In this document: piece after piece, positions 8,086-16,600 of the stretch
How positions within the stretch are numbered: position 1 is the first letter of the stretch
Layout of the letters: each line of letters begins with the position of its first letter
Origin: Actinomadura flavalba DSM 45200
GTDB taxonomy: Bacteria > Actinomycetota > Actinomycetes > Streptosporangiales > Streptosporangiaceae
Direction of reading: 5' to 3'
Assembly: GCF_000374305.1 (NCBI RefSeq)
Contig: NZ_KB894104.1
Location: forward strand, 62,001-126,000
Length of the DNA stretch: 64,000 nucleotides
Notes under the pieces: generated by a model
Databases searched by the model: none
What the model was told of the DNA's origin: nothing
What the model saw: the letters and a program-made list of their open reading frames with translations, nothing else
Made by a program: the position numbers and the translations under genes

Positions 8086-8373
8086 CTACAGGCCCAGGGC
8101 GTACCCCTCGATGAAGTAGGACCTGCCAGCCTCCGGAGGCTGGCACCCCAGCACGGCGACGAGCGCCCCCCAGTGCTCGTCCGCGACCTCGTACGACCCC
8201 GCCGCGAACCACTCGTCATCACCGCGATCAAAGACGCAAAGCCCACGAATCATGACGATTTGCTCCCGACTGACCGGAAAGACTCCCCGAACCCGCTCGT
8301 CACCATCATCGAACGAAACAAGCCGCCACCCCATGTTCCGACCGCTGTCATAACGCGCCGAGCCCCCAGCCAT
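8086..8373 (-). CDS. hypothetical protein, 95 aa
   Basis: A small soluble protein not assigned to a family. It contains a well-formed coding segment (GVFPVSREQIVMIRGLCVFDRG, then EVADEHWGALVAVLGC and RSYFIEGYAL), looking like one compact alpha/beta domain. The start is uncertain: ATG 8373 gives 95 residues, ATG 8334 gives 82, and neither has a good ribosome-binding site. It is convergent with the NmrA-like gene. Confidence 0.6.
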   Translation of the reverse strand: MAGGSARYDSGRNMGWRLVSFDDGDERVRGVFPVSREQIVMIRGLCVFDRGDDEWFAAGSYEVADEHWGALVAVLGCQPPEAGRSYFIEGYALGL

Positions 8374-8475
8374 GGCTCGATTCTGACAGCGCACCAACCG
8401 ACGACACGACCCCACCGACACCGACCACGCCCCACCCGCGAACCTGAGCAGAGACAAGACCACCCCGAAAACAGC

Positions 8476-8514
8476 GAAGGCCCAGGCCAGAGAATGTCTC
8501 TGACCTGGGCCTTC
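8476..8514 (-). terminator. terminator of the tRNA-Gly unit
   Basis: A 17-bp stem (8476-8492 with 8498-8514, one mismatch) and a five-base loop, followed on the minus strand by a short T-rich stretch. It lies just downstream of tRNA-Gly. Confidence 0.7.
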
Positions 8515-8521
8515 GGGATGG

Positions 8522-8595
8522 TGGAGCGGGTGACGGGAATCGAACCCGCGTAGCCAGTTTGGAAGACTGGGGCTCTACCATTGAGCTACACCCGC
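8522..8595 (-). tRNA. tRNA-Gly (anticodon TCC)
   Basis: The minus strand folds into a full cloverleaf: acceptor GCGGGTG paired with CACCCGC, D-arm AGCTCAATGGTAGAGC, anticodon loop CTTCCAA with TCC, and T-arm GCGGGTTCGATTCCCGT. The 3' CCA is encoded (8522-8524). Confidence 0.96.
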
Positions 8596-8716
8596 GTGCG
8601 CGCGGTGGGGCGCGCGGTTCATAGGATAGCGCCTTGGTGGGGGTTCTGGTTCAGGCGCGCGTCTGCTCCCGGGGGCGGAGTTCGCCGGAGCCCGGGTTCG
8701 TGACCACGGGGAGCGG

Positions 8717-8790
8717 TCGGGCTGGCGGGATTTGAACCCACGACCCCCGGCACCCAAAGCCGGTGCGCTACCAAACTGCGCTACAGCCCG
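8717..8790 (-). tRNA. tRNA-Pro (anticodon TGG)
   Basis: The minus strand folds as a tRNA: acceptor CGGGCTG paired with CAGCCCG, discriminator A, anticodon loop TTTGGGT with TGG, and T-arm GTGGGTTCAAATCCC. CCA is not encoded. It lies about 120 bp upstream of tRNA-Gly in the same direction, probably one transcript. Confidence 0.96.
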
Positions 8791-9111
8791 CACACCGACA
8801 GGCGGCGTAGCGAGCAGTGTAGTCCCGATCGTCGCGCCCCGCTGCGCCCACCGCTCGGTGGGGTGTGAACCGGTTGGCGTCCGTTTCTTCCCCTGCTCGG
8901 CCGTGTGCGGCTGGACAGCTTGTTTGTCCCTGGGGTCCTGGTCTTGGGGGGTGGGGGTGATGTGCCGGGGTCTTGGGGTTACGCGGGTTGGGGTGGGGAA
9001 ATGCCATGATCATCAAAGGGGATGTGTCGTGGCATGTGCGACCCGGGGGTTGGTGCCGGTCGTCCGGGGGTTTCGCCTGTCATGGCCGGGGGCCGGCGGG
9101 TGGGGTGTGCG
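8791..9111. other. gene-free stretch upstream of the secreted protein
   Basis: This 321-bp stretch holds the promoter region of the tRNA genes (leftward) and of the secreted protein at 9112 (rightward). A G-rich run of T-G tracts lies near 8940-9000. No convincing gene, hairpin or repeat was seen. Confidence 0.5.
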
Positions 9112-9813
9112 ATGGTGCGCAGGGTTTCTGCCGTTGTTTCCGTGGTCGTCGCCGGGGTGGCGGTCGGGGCCGTGCCCGCGGGGGCGGCGGCCGTCAAGGC
9201 GCGGGTGAGCGCCGCGCCGGAGACGGTGCGGCTCGTGGCGGCGGCGACGGCGCCGCTCACGGTGCAGGCCGACTACGGGACGTGCATGGAGCACGCGCTG
9301 GTCGAGATCGAGTCGGCCGGGGGCGAGGGGTACGACTACCAGGATCTGCCGGGCAACGCCGAGGGGCGGTTCACCGCGACGTTCGCGCTGACCAACGACG
9401 AGGTGCGCGGCGTCTGGGACGTCACCGTGAGCGGGTCCGACTGCGCGACGGGGCGGCTCGTCACGCAGCGCAAGGCGGCGACGGTCCAGGTCAAGCGGGA
9501 CACGAGGATCACGGGCTTCGACGCGTCGCCCGAGCCCGCCGCCAAGGGGACGCCGGTCGCGCTGAAGGGCGTCCTCACCCGCCTCGACCCGTGGGCGAAC
9601 ACCTACGTGCCGTACCAGAACGCGAAGGTGCGGTTCGAGTTCCGCGGCACCGGCGGCGCCTGGACGCCGATGGGGACGGCGGTCACCGCCAAGGACGGGA
9701 CGTTCGCCGGCAGCGTCCCGGCGGAGGGCGCCGGTGTCTGGCGGGCCGTGTTCCCCGGCACCGCCGCGCACGCGCCCGCCACGGCCCCGGGCGACACCGT
9801 CGCGCTCGGCTGA
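9112..9813 (+). CDS. secreted protein of unknown function
   Basis: A 233-residue protein beginning MVRRVSAVVSVVVAGVAVGA with a cleavage-like site PAGAAA, so a Sec signal peptide of about 26 residues. The mature part is beta-rich, with two apparent immunoglobulin-like segments: about residues 30-135, with a Cys pair, and 135-233, which resembles bacterial extracellular Ig-like domains (KGTPVALKGVLTRL...FEFRGTGG). The start is uncertain: ATG 9112 puts the signal peptide at the N-terminus, while ATG 9082 adds ten residues. It ends 12 bp before the convergent VWA gene. Confidence 0.72.
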   Translation: MVRRVSAVVSVVVAGVAVGAVPAGAAAVKARVSAAPETVRLVAAATAPLTVQADYGTCMEHALVEIESAGGEGYDYQDLPGNAEGRFTATFALTNDEVRGVWDVTVSGSDCATGRLVTQRKAATVQVKRDTRITGFDASPEPAAKGTPVALKGVLTRLDPWANTYVPYQNAKVRFEFRGTGGAWTPMGTAVTAKDGTFAGSVPAEGAGVWRAVFPGTAAHAPATAPGDTVALG

Positions 9814-9824
9814 GACGCGGGACG

Positions 9825-11474
9825 TCACGAGCAGCGCGGCGCGCAGAGACGGCGCGAGATCGTCGTGTGGACGATCTCGCGCATCTCGGCGGGGGTGCGG
9901 GCGACGACCGCCCGCCCCCGCACGACGGACGCGATCTCGCGCAGCTCCGCGATCTCGACGTCCGGCCCGATGCCGACCATGAGGAACTGGACGGGCCGCC
10001 GTTCGTCCACCTCCGCGCGCAGCGCCTCGACGGTCTCGGCGAGCGACGGCCCGCCGGGGTCCTCGTTGCGGCCGTCGGTCCAGAAGACGATCGTGTTGAC
10101 GAAGTCGGGCTTGTAGGTGCGCTTCATCTCGCGGTAGGCGGCGAGGGCGGTGGCGAACAGGGCGGTGTCGCCGTCGCGCTCGGCCTTCAGCGCGCTCGTG
10201 CCCGACAGGATGAGCTGGCGGCGCGTCGCCGAGCCGAAGCGTTCGCCGAGCGGGCCGAGCGGCACCAGCTCCGTCCAGTCCTGCTTGCCGTCGAGGTCGG
10301 TGGAGAACGCCCACTGGCCGAGCTCGGAGTCGTCGGGGAGCAGCGTCATGCCGAGGTGGCCGCTGCGGACGGCGGCCTGCAACCGGGTCTGGCCGGGTTC
10401 GATCTCCTCGGCCATGGAGCCGGAGACGTCGACGACGCTGAGCAGCCGGATGCCGAGCGACAGCCGCGCCCACGACTGGAGGACGCGCGCGGCGGCGCCG
10501 GGGTCGGGGTCGGGGAGCGGCTGCGGCCGCTGCGGGCTGATGCCCATGATCGCGTCGAAGGTGTCGGGGGCGCGGCCGTCGGCGGTGCGGAAGCCCTGGC
10601 CGAGCGCGTCGGCGCGGGTGGCGGGACCGCCCAGGGCGCGGGCGAGGACGTCGGCGGACGGCCGGGCGGACGCGTCGGTGAGCAGCAGCGGATAGTCCAG
10701 CGACAGCGTGCCTTCGAGCGGTTGCAGCGCGACGACCGGCACGGCGGGCGCCTCCCGGTTGTGCGCGAAGACGGCCTGCTCGGGCGCCGCCGCGACGTGT
10801 CCGCCGCGCAGCGCCTCGGGGACCGAGCCGGTGACGCGTTCGCGCAGGCCCCGGGCGACGCCGGTGAACGCGGCCTGGGACGGGGCGAGCGCGGACGCGA
10901 CGAGCAGCGCGGTGAGCCCGGCGCCGTCCCGGTCGGGGTCGGGGATGCGCAGGCGCGGTTCGGCGTCGCGCAGCAGGGCGTTCCAGGTGGGTTCGGACAG
11001 CAGGCCGCGTCCGGCGCTGCGTCCGGCGATCGGGCGGGGCAGCGCCGCGACGAGCGGGCTGGTGGCGAACCGGACGCCGCTGTCGCGGACGCCCGCGCCG
11101 GGCGGGACCGTCCCGGCCCACAGCCGGGTGTCGGGAATCCAGACGTGCGGACGGCGGGTGCCGGGCAGCGGGAGTTCGCGTCCGGCGAGGACGCCCGCGA
11201 CGGCGGCGGGCCGGGCGGCGCGGACGTCCACGTGCAGGCACCGCCCGCCGATCCGGCGCCGCCGTTCGTTGACGCGTCCGGCCGCGCGGGTGACGACGGG
11301 TTCGATCTCGGGGGCGGCGGCGACGCGCAGGGTGGTGCGGTGGGCGGTCGAGCAGGCGAGGGTGGCGCGGATGTGGTGGACGCCGAGCCCGGCGGTGACG
11401 GTGAGGGCGGCGGCGAGCACGAGCGGCACGGCGAGGATGCGCGGGCGGCGCCGCGCGGTGGTCGGTCCTGGCAC
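9825..11474 (-). CDS. membrane-anchored solute-binding/von Willebrand factor A protein
   Basis: A 549-residue protein. A hydrophobic segment near residues 13-33 acts as a signal anchor. An extracellular solute-binding-like region follows (about 45-320), then a VWA domain with the MIDAS motif DVSGSM near residue 350, a second metal-site Thr/Ser block (SGTSALKAERDGDTALF), and the late Asp in FWTDGRNEDPGG. The C-terminus has a Cys pair (CAPRC). VWA domains bind proteins through a metal ion. GTG 11474 is favoured because GCGAGG lies five bases before it. Partner and role are unknown. Confidence 0.8.
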   Translation of the reverse strand: MPGPTTARRRPRILAVPLVLAAALTVTAGLGVHHIRATLACSTAHRTTLRVAAAPEIEPVVTRAAGRVNERRRRIGGRCLHVDVRAARPAAVAGVLAGRELPLPGTRRPHVWIPDTRLWAGTVPPGAGVRDSGVRFATSPLVAALPRPIAGRSAGRGLLSEPTWNALLRDAEPRLRIPDPDRDGAGLTALLVASALAPSQAAFTGVARGLRERVTGSVPEALRGGHVAAAPEQAVFAHNREAPAVPVVALQPLEGTLSLDYPLLLTDASARPSADVLARALGGPATRADALGQGFRTADGRAPDTFDAIMGISPQRPQPLPDPDPGAAARVLQSWARLSLGIRLLSVVDVSGSMAEEIEPGQTRLQAAVRSGHLGMTLLPDDSELGQWAFSTDLDGKQDWTELVPLGPLGERFGSATRRQLILSGTSALKAERDGDTALFATALAAYREMKRTYKPDFVNTIVFWTDGRNEDPGGPSLAETVEALRAEVDERRPVQFLMVGIGPDVEIAELREIASVVRGRAVVARTPAEMREIVHTTISRRLCAPRCS

Positions 11475-11833
11475 TGGCACCTCGCTTGGCAGGAGAAGGC
11501 CCCGGCGGATCGCCCCCTGCCGTCACACCGCCTCCGTAATGTAGGTGAAACCGTCCGGCCGGGCCGGAGAACCTCGAATTCGGCGGGCCGTATGCGCGCT
11601 TGCGGGCCGGTCGATTCGTCGGTGACGCAGCATTCCCCGGCGTCACTTCGTCCCCACGCGCATGGTTCAGGCGTACGCGAGCCCGGACAGCCGGGTGGCC
11701 AGACGGCGGGCACGCAGGCGCTCGGCTTCGTGCTCTGCCGCCATCTGCTCCGGATGCCGCCGGTCGCGGCGCTCTCCCCCGCCGAGGCCGTCGCCTGGCT
11801 CGCGCCGACGTTCCAGCGCTACCTGACGGGTGC
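11475..11833. other. intergenic region with a TetR remnant
   Basis: The stretch between the VWA gene and the end of the six-gene operon. The left half is the VWA promoter region, with no clear -10. The right half holds the broken TetR C-terminus described separately. Nothing else was recognised. Confidence 0.5.
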
Positions 11834-11840
11834 TCAGTAG
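11652..11840 (+). pseudogene. C-terminal remnant of a TetR family regulator
   Basis: The last 40 codons read ALGFVLCRHLLRMPPVAALS and then PAEAVAWLAPTFQRYLTG, the typical end of an actinobacterial TetR regulator. The preceding stretch, YASPDSRVARRRA, also looks like TetR but is in another reading frame, so a frameshift separates the two. No N-terminal helix-turn-helix is found upstream. The stop at 11838-11840 overlaps the end of the convergent large operon. This is a truncated, frameshifted gene. Confidence 0.65.
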
Positions 11841-13627
11841 CGCAGGAACGTCACCCGGTCGGCGGTCTCGATCATCTGGCGGGCGAAGACGGCGGCGTCC
11901 ACCGCCGTCGGGCCCACGCCGAGCGCCGTCGCCATCGCGGCCGCCAGGCTCCCCACCGGCACCGTCCCGGACGGGCCGAACGCCAGCGGCTCCAGCGCGG
12001 CGCCCGGCCCGCCGGAGGCGGTGCGGAGCGTCTTGCGGAAGCGTCCCGCGCCGGTCGGCTCGATGCCGAAGTGCTGCTCCTGCGGCGGCTGGCGCAGGTC
12101 CAGACGGCCGAGGACGCCCCGGAACAGGCACAGCAGCACCGTGGGCGACAGCGTCTCGCGGCGGAGCGGGTCCAGCGGTTCGGTGTCGCCGGTGGTGGCG
12201 TAGCCGTCCACGATCAGGTTCGGATAGCCGGGGACCAGGTCGGAGCGGATCAGCACGCCGGTCACCGGGGCGGTGTCGACGGGGACGGGACGCCGCCGGT
12301 CGCGGTCGGCGTCGGCGCGGGTGACGCGGCCGACGCTGGTGGCGCCGTCGAGCAGGTGCGCCGTCCACTGCGGGTCCAGGCGCAGGAACCGGACGGACTC
12401 GGGCGGCAGCAGCCGCTCGTCCGGGACCAGGTACCGGTACGGGACGCCGCGCAGCGCGGCGAGCCCGGCGAGGAAGTCGGCGACGTCGGCGGGCATCGCG
12501 GTGTCGAGGGCGGGGACGTCGAGCGGATGGCCGGCGGGGTCGTCGCGGCCCTCGTCCATGGCGCGCCGCCGCTTCCACGCGGCGACGCTCCGGGCGACGG
12601 TGGGGTGCTGGAGGGTGAGGAGGCGGCCGAGCTGCCAGGCCGCCGCGTACGACAGGTCGAGCATCCCGGCGGCCGGGTGGTAGCGCAGGAGTTCGTCGGC
12701 GGTGCGGACGCCGAAGCGCGCGTCGCTGCCGGTGGCGCCGGTGGCGAACGGCCCCCGGTACCAGGACGCGGTCGTGCCGCCCTGCCGCAGGAGGTGCGGG
12801 ACGGCCACGTAGCCCTGCCGCAGGAACGCGTCGGCGGCGGGCTCGCCGCTGTCGGGCAGCGTGAACGGGCGGCCGTCGTGGGCGAGGGACCGCGCCAGGT
12901 AGGGGAACGTGTGCTCGGCCGACAGGCAGGAGAACCGCCAGCTCGCGAGCGTGACGAGACGGACGAGCGCGCCGGGGGCGTCGGGGCCGAGGCCGAAGCC
13001 GTCCGCGCCGTAGCGTCCCTCGACCGACACCAGGTGCGCGGTGGACGACACGCCGGGCGCGGGCGGCCGGGACGCGATGACGACCGCCGTGTCGTCGGCG
13101 CCGCGCCGGACGTGCGCGAGCCGGGCCAGGTCGGCGGCGGACGGCAGGATCGAGGCGAGCAGGGCGCGCGGCACGTCGATGACCTGGACGGGGTCGTCGG
13201 CGTGCTGGGCGCGTTCGGGGCCGGGCGCGGGGATGTGCGCGCCGCCGGTGGCGAGCGTGCCGACGGTGACGGTGGCGGGGCGCGGCTGCTCGTCGCCGCT
13301 GAACACCAGCAGCGCCAGCCACGGCGGCGCCCCCTCGCCGGGCGACGCGGCCCGCTCCCAGGGCAGCGTCGCCCGCGACAGCACCGCGTGCGGCAGCACG
13401 GCGGAGTGCTCGCCGAGGCCGCCGTCGGGCGGGAACACCGAGCGGACGGTGCCGGGCGGCAGCGTGAACCGGTCGGACGCGACGCTGAACGTCCGCGTCG
13501 CGGTGTACCGCGTGGCGGGGACGGCGGTGGCGGGCGCGACGCTCGAGAGGTCCTGCGCGACGGTCACGCTGTAGTCGCCGGTCGGCAGCGCGGGCCGCCG
13601 GTACGCGAGGAACGTCAGGTCGTCCAT
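11834..13627 (-). CDS. large-operon protein 6, unknown function (597 aa)
   Basis: The last gene of the six-gene operon. ATG 13627 follows GGAGG, and the gene overlaps the end of the DUF6603-like gene by 13 bp. The protein is soluble, without signal peptide or membrane helices. It has no domain I recognise. The first 130 residues look beta-rich (GDYSVTVAQDL, FTLPPGTVRSVFPP). The middle has helices around a LSYAAAWQLGRLLTLQHPTVARSVAAWKRR-like block, and the C-terminal half has VRFLRLDPQWTAHLLDG, IRSDLVPGYPNL and LCLFRGVLGRLDLRQPPQEQ. Its role is unknown; tight coupling suggests it acts with the other five products. Confidence 0.8.
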   Translation of the reverse strand: MDDLTFLAYRRPALPTGDYSVTVAQDLSSVAPATAVPATRYTATRTFSVASDRFTLPPGTVRSVFPPDGGLGEHSAVLPHAVLSRATLPWERAASPGEGAPPWLALLVFSGDEQPRPATVTVGTLATGGAHIPAPGPERAQHADDPVQVIDVPRALLASILPSAADLARLAHVRRGADDTAVVIASRPPAPGVSSTAHLVSVEGRYGADGFGLGPDAPGALVRLVTLASWRFSCLSAEHTFPYLARSLAHDGRPFTLPDSGEPAADAFLRQGYVAVPHLLRQGGTTASWYRGPFATGATGSDARFGVRTADELLRYHPAAGMLDLSYAAAWQLGRLLTLQHPTVARSVAAWKRRRAMDEGRDDPAGHPLDVPALDTAMPADVADFLAGLAALRGVPYRYLVPDERLLPPESVRFLRLDPQWTAHLLDGATSVGRVTRADADRDRRRPVPVDTAPVTGVLIRSDLVPGYPNLIVDGYATTGDTEPLDPLRRETLSPTVLLCLFRGVLGRLDLRQPPQEQHFGIEPTGAGRFRKTLRTASGGPGAALEPLAFGPSGTVPVGSLAAAMATALGVGPTAVDAAVFARQMIETADRVTFLRY

Positions 13628-16600
13628 GCGCCTGCCTCCGGGGTGGCGAGGAAGTCGGCGGCGGTGAGGCCGGCGGGGTCGGGGTCGAGTCCGGGCAGCA
13701 GCTTGGCCGCGATGGCGTCGCGGGTCGCGGCTCCGGCGGCGGGGTCGAAGGGCCGTCCGGTCGCCGGGACGAACCGGGCGGGCGCCGTCCAGGAGAAGGC
13801 GGGTTCGCTGGACATGGCCTCGGCGGCCTTCAGCGCGGACAGCGGCAGCGTCTGGGCGGCGGCCGGTTCGGCGGGCGGCCGGGGGCGCACGACGTATCCG
13901 GTGTGCAGGTTCGCGCGCAGCGCCGGGGCGCCGAGCGACGGGCGCAGTTCCTCGCCCCACAGCGCGGCGGGCAGGTCTTTGCCGACCGGCTCGAAGCGGA
14001 ACGCGGAGTTCACCACCTGGTCGCCGCGCCTGACGGTGACGGTGTGCACGGAGGTGAACGTGCCGGGCGCGGCGCCGACCGGCGCGATGCCGAAGGACGC
14101 GGCGCCGGTGCCCGCCGCCGACCCCGCCGTGGCGGGGACGATCGAGTCGGTCAGCAGTTCCAGGTCGGCCGCGTTGACGCTGCCGAGGTGGGCGCCGTCG
14201 GGGTTCTTGGGGGCGCCGCCGCGCAGCACGACGGTGACCGCGTCGCCGGGGGCGGGGAGCTGCGCGGCGGCGAACCGGTCCCACGGGACGGGCTTGGGGT
14301 CGGCGCCGCCGCCGGAGCCGAACGAGATCGTGAAGGAGATGACGTCGAGGTCGATGTGGGCGGTGCCGCCGAACTCCGGGCCCCAGAAGCGCACGTCGGT
14401 GCCGACGTGGACGGAGATGGTGTGCGTGCCGAAGAAGTCGAAGGTGTAGGAGGCGCCGACGCTGATCCGCAGCCCGGCCTCGTAGTGGTAGGGCTGCCAG
14501 GCGATGAGGAAGTCCATCGCGGCGTCGAACCAGGCGCGCAGCGACCCGTCTTCGTAGACGGCGCTGAGCGCGGCCCCGGCCATGAGCGCGCCGGGCGTCA
14601 GCGCGTAGTAGGCCGAGCCGGTGAGGCTGAGCTGGCGCGAGACCTGCCAGTCGAAGCCGAGCCGGGGCACCACCGGGTAGTGGCCGGGCCGGTCGAAGTG
14701 CGGGTGGTAGCCGCCGACGGTGAGGACGAAGTCGCCCGTGTGCTCGTCGCCGAACCAGGTGGTGAAGGCGAATCCGCCGCGCAGCCGGCAGGCGCGCGAC
14801 AGCAGGTAGGAGTCGGCGGTGAGCTGGGCGGTGAGCGCGAAGTAGCCGTCGTCGGGCGCGAACGTGGCCTTGAGGGCGAGCTGGATCTCGGCGACGGGCG
14901 TGACGTTCGCCCGGTCGCGCACCGGGACGACGAGCGTGGACAGCCCGAGGACGTCCAGCTCGAACCGGTGCCCGGCCTGCACGGTCACCAGCAGGAACGA
15001 GTCGATCATCTTGAACGAGGTGAAGTGGACGCCCGCCGCGAAGAACAGGTCGCCGGGCGAGGGCGGCAGCACCTCCTCCAGCCGGGCCATCTCGTCCTGG
15101 AGCGTGGTGGCGGGCGCGACGGTGTGCAGGGCCTCTGCGACGAGCGGGAACGCGGCGATCCGGTCGACCGCCGGGGCGACGACGCGCCGGTTGTAGCCGA
15201 ACCCGGCGGCGATCCCCTCGACGAAGAAGAACGCGGGCCCGCCGATCGGGTAGTCCAGGAACGCGTAGACGAACAGCGACGGCCCTTCGGGCAGCTCGGT
15301 GTAGGAGCCGAGCGCGCCGACGGTGAACGCGTCGGTGCCGATGACGGCCTTGCCGCTGTAGGCGGTGAGCTGCCGCCCGCCGTAGGTGACGTGCCCCTTG
15401 AGGAACGCCCCGGCGACGTGGACGGGCCCGCCGCTGTAGTCGACGCCGAGCCCGGCGAGGTCGAACGACGGGAGCGCGACGGGGTCGGCGAGCGACACGG
15501 CCGCCTCCAGCCCGTCGCACGACAGCGTCAGCCCGCCCACGGTGATCGAGGCGTCCACCAGCACGGCCAGCCGCGCGGGCCGGTTCGCGGGGTGCTGGTA
15601 TGCGAGGCCGACGCGTTCGACGTGCAGCGGCCCGAAGTCGGCCTGCGCCCGGTACCAGACGACGTCGTCGGCGGTCTTGGCCTGGGCGGCGGCGGTCTGC
15701 GGCGGCGTGCCGACCGGCAGCGTGACAGGTTGGTCGAGCGGTCCGAGCCGCAGGTGCCCGCCGAAGGAGAAGCCCGCCGGGTACTCGGCGGCGTCCAGTC
15801 CGGTGAGGACGGGCAGCGCGGCCTTGAGCGCGGTGACCTGCTCGGCCGTCAGCGCTCCGGTGGCCGCGACGACGCGCAGCGGGTCGAACCCGACCGTCCC
15901 GTCCCCGCCGAGGTGGGGGCCGACGATGGGCAGCGACGTCAGGTCCACCGTCGCGGTCAGGTCCACCTCGAACACGTGGGTGTCGCCCTCGACGGCCAGC
16001 AGCGCGTCGTCGATGCCGACGACCAGGCTCGCCGGGATCGCCTCGGCGGCCGACGGCACCAGCGCGGCGACGAGTTCCCGCACGGTGGGGGCGGCGCCGC
16101 GCCGCACGTACGCCACGGCGTACCGGTTCCCGGCCGACGCGAACCGGACGGCGAAGTCCAGCTCCAGCCCCGGCCGGACGACGACGGCGACGGCGCCGCC
16201 GTACGTCCCGGCGCCGGTGTCGATCGCGACGGACAGGTCCACCTCGGTCGTGTCGACGGGGAACCGGACGGCGGCGGTGAACAGGAACCGCCCGTCGCCG
16301 GTGGAGAAGGCGACGTCGAGGTCGTGCACGGTCAGTCCGGCCAGCGGCGCGGGCAGCGCGGGCATCCCCCAGCGGGCCGCGAGCGACGCGGCCAGCTCCC
16401 CGGCGGGCAGCAGCGTGCCGGGCGGGGTGGAGCCCTCGAACGTCCAGCCGCGCGCGGTGCCGTAGGTGGCGCCGACGTGCACGGCGGCGGTGGCGACGAG
16501 CAGCGCGGCGTCGGCGGTGAACGTGACGTCGTCGGCGTAGGCGAACGCGAAGCGCAGGTCCTCCAGGACGACGCCGTCCAGCACGGGCCAGGTCCCCGCG

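Noticed and set aside
8973-11650. Long plus-strand frame ending at 11840
   Set aside because: Low-complexity shadow of the VWA and secreted-protein genes. Only its last 60 or so codons look like real protein (TetR C-terminus), listed as a pseudogene.
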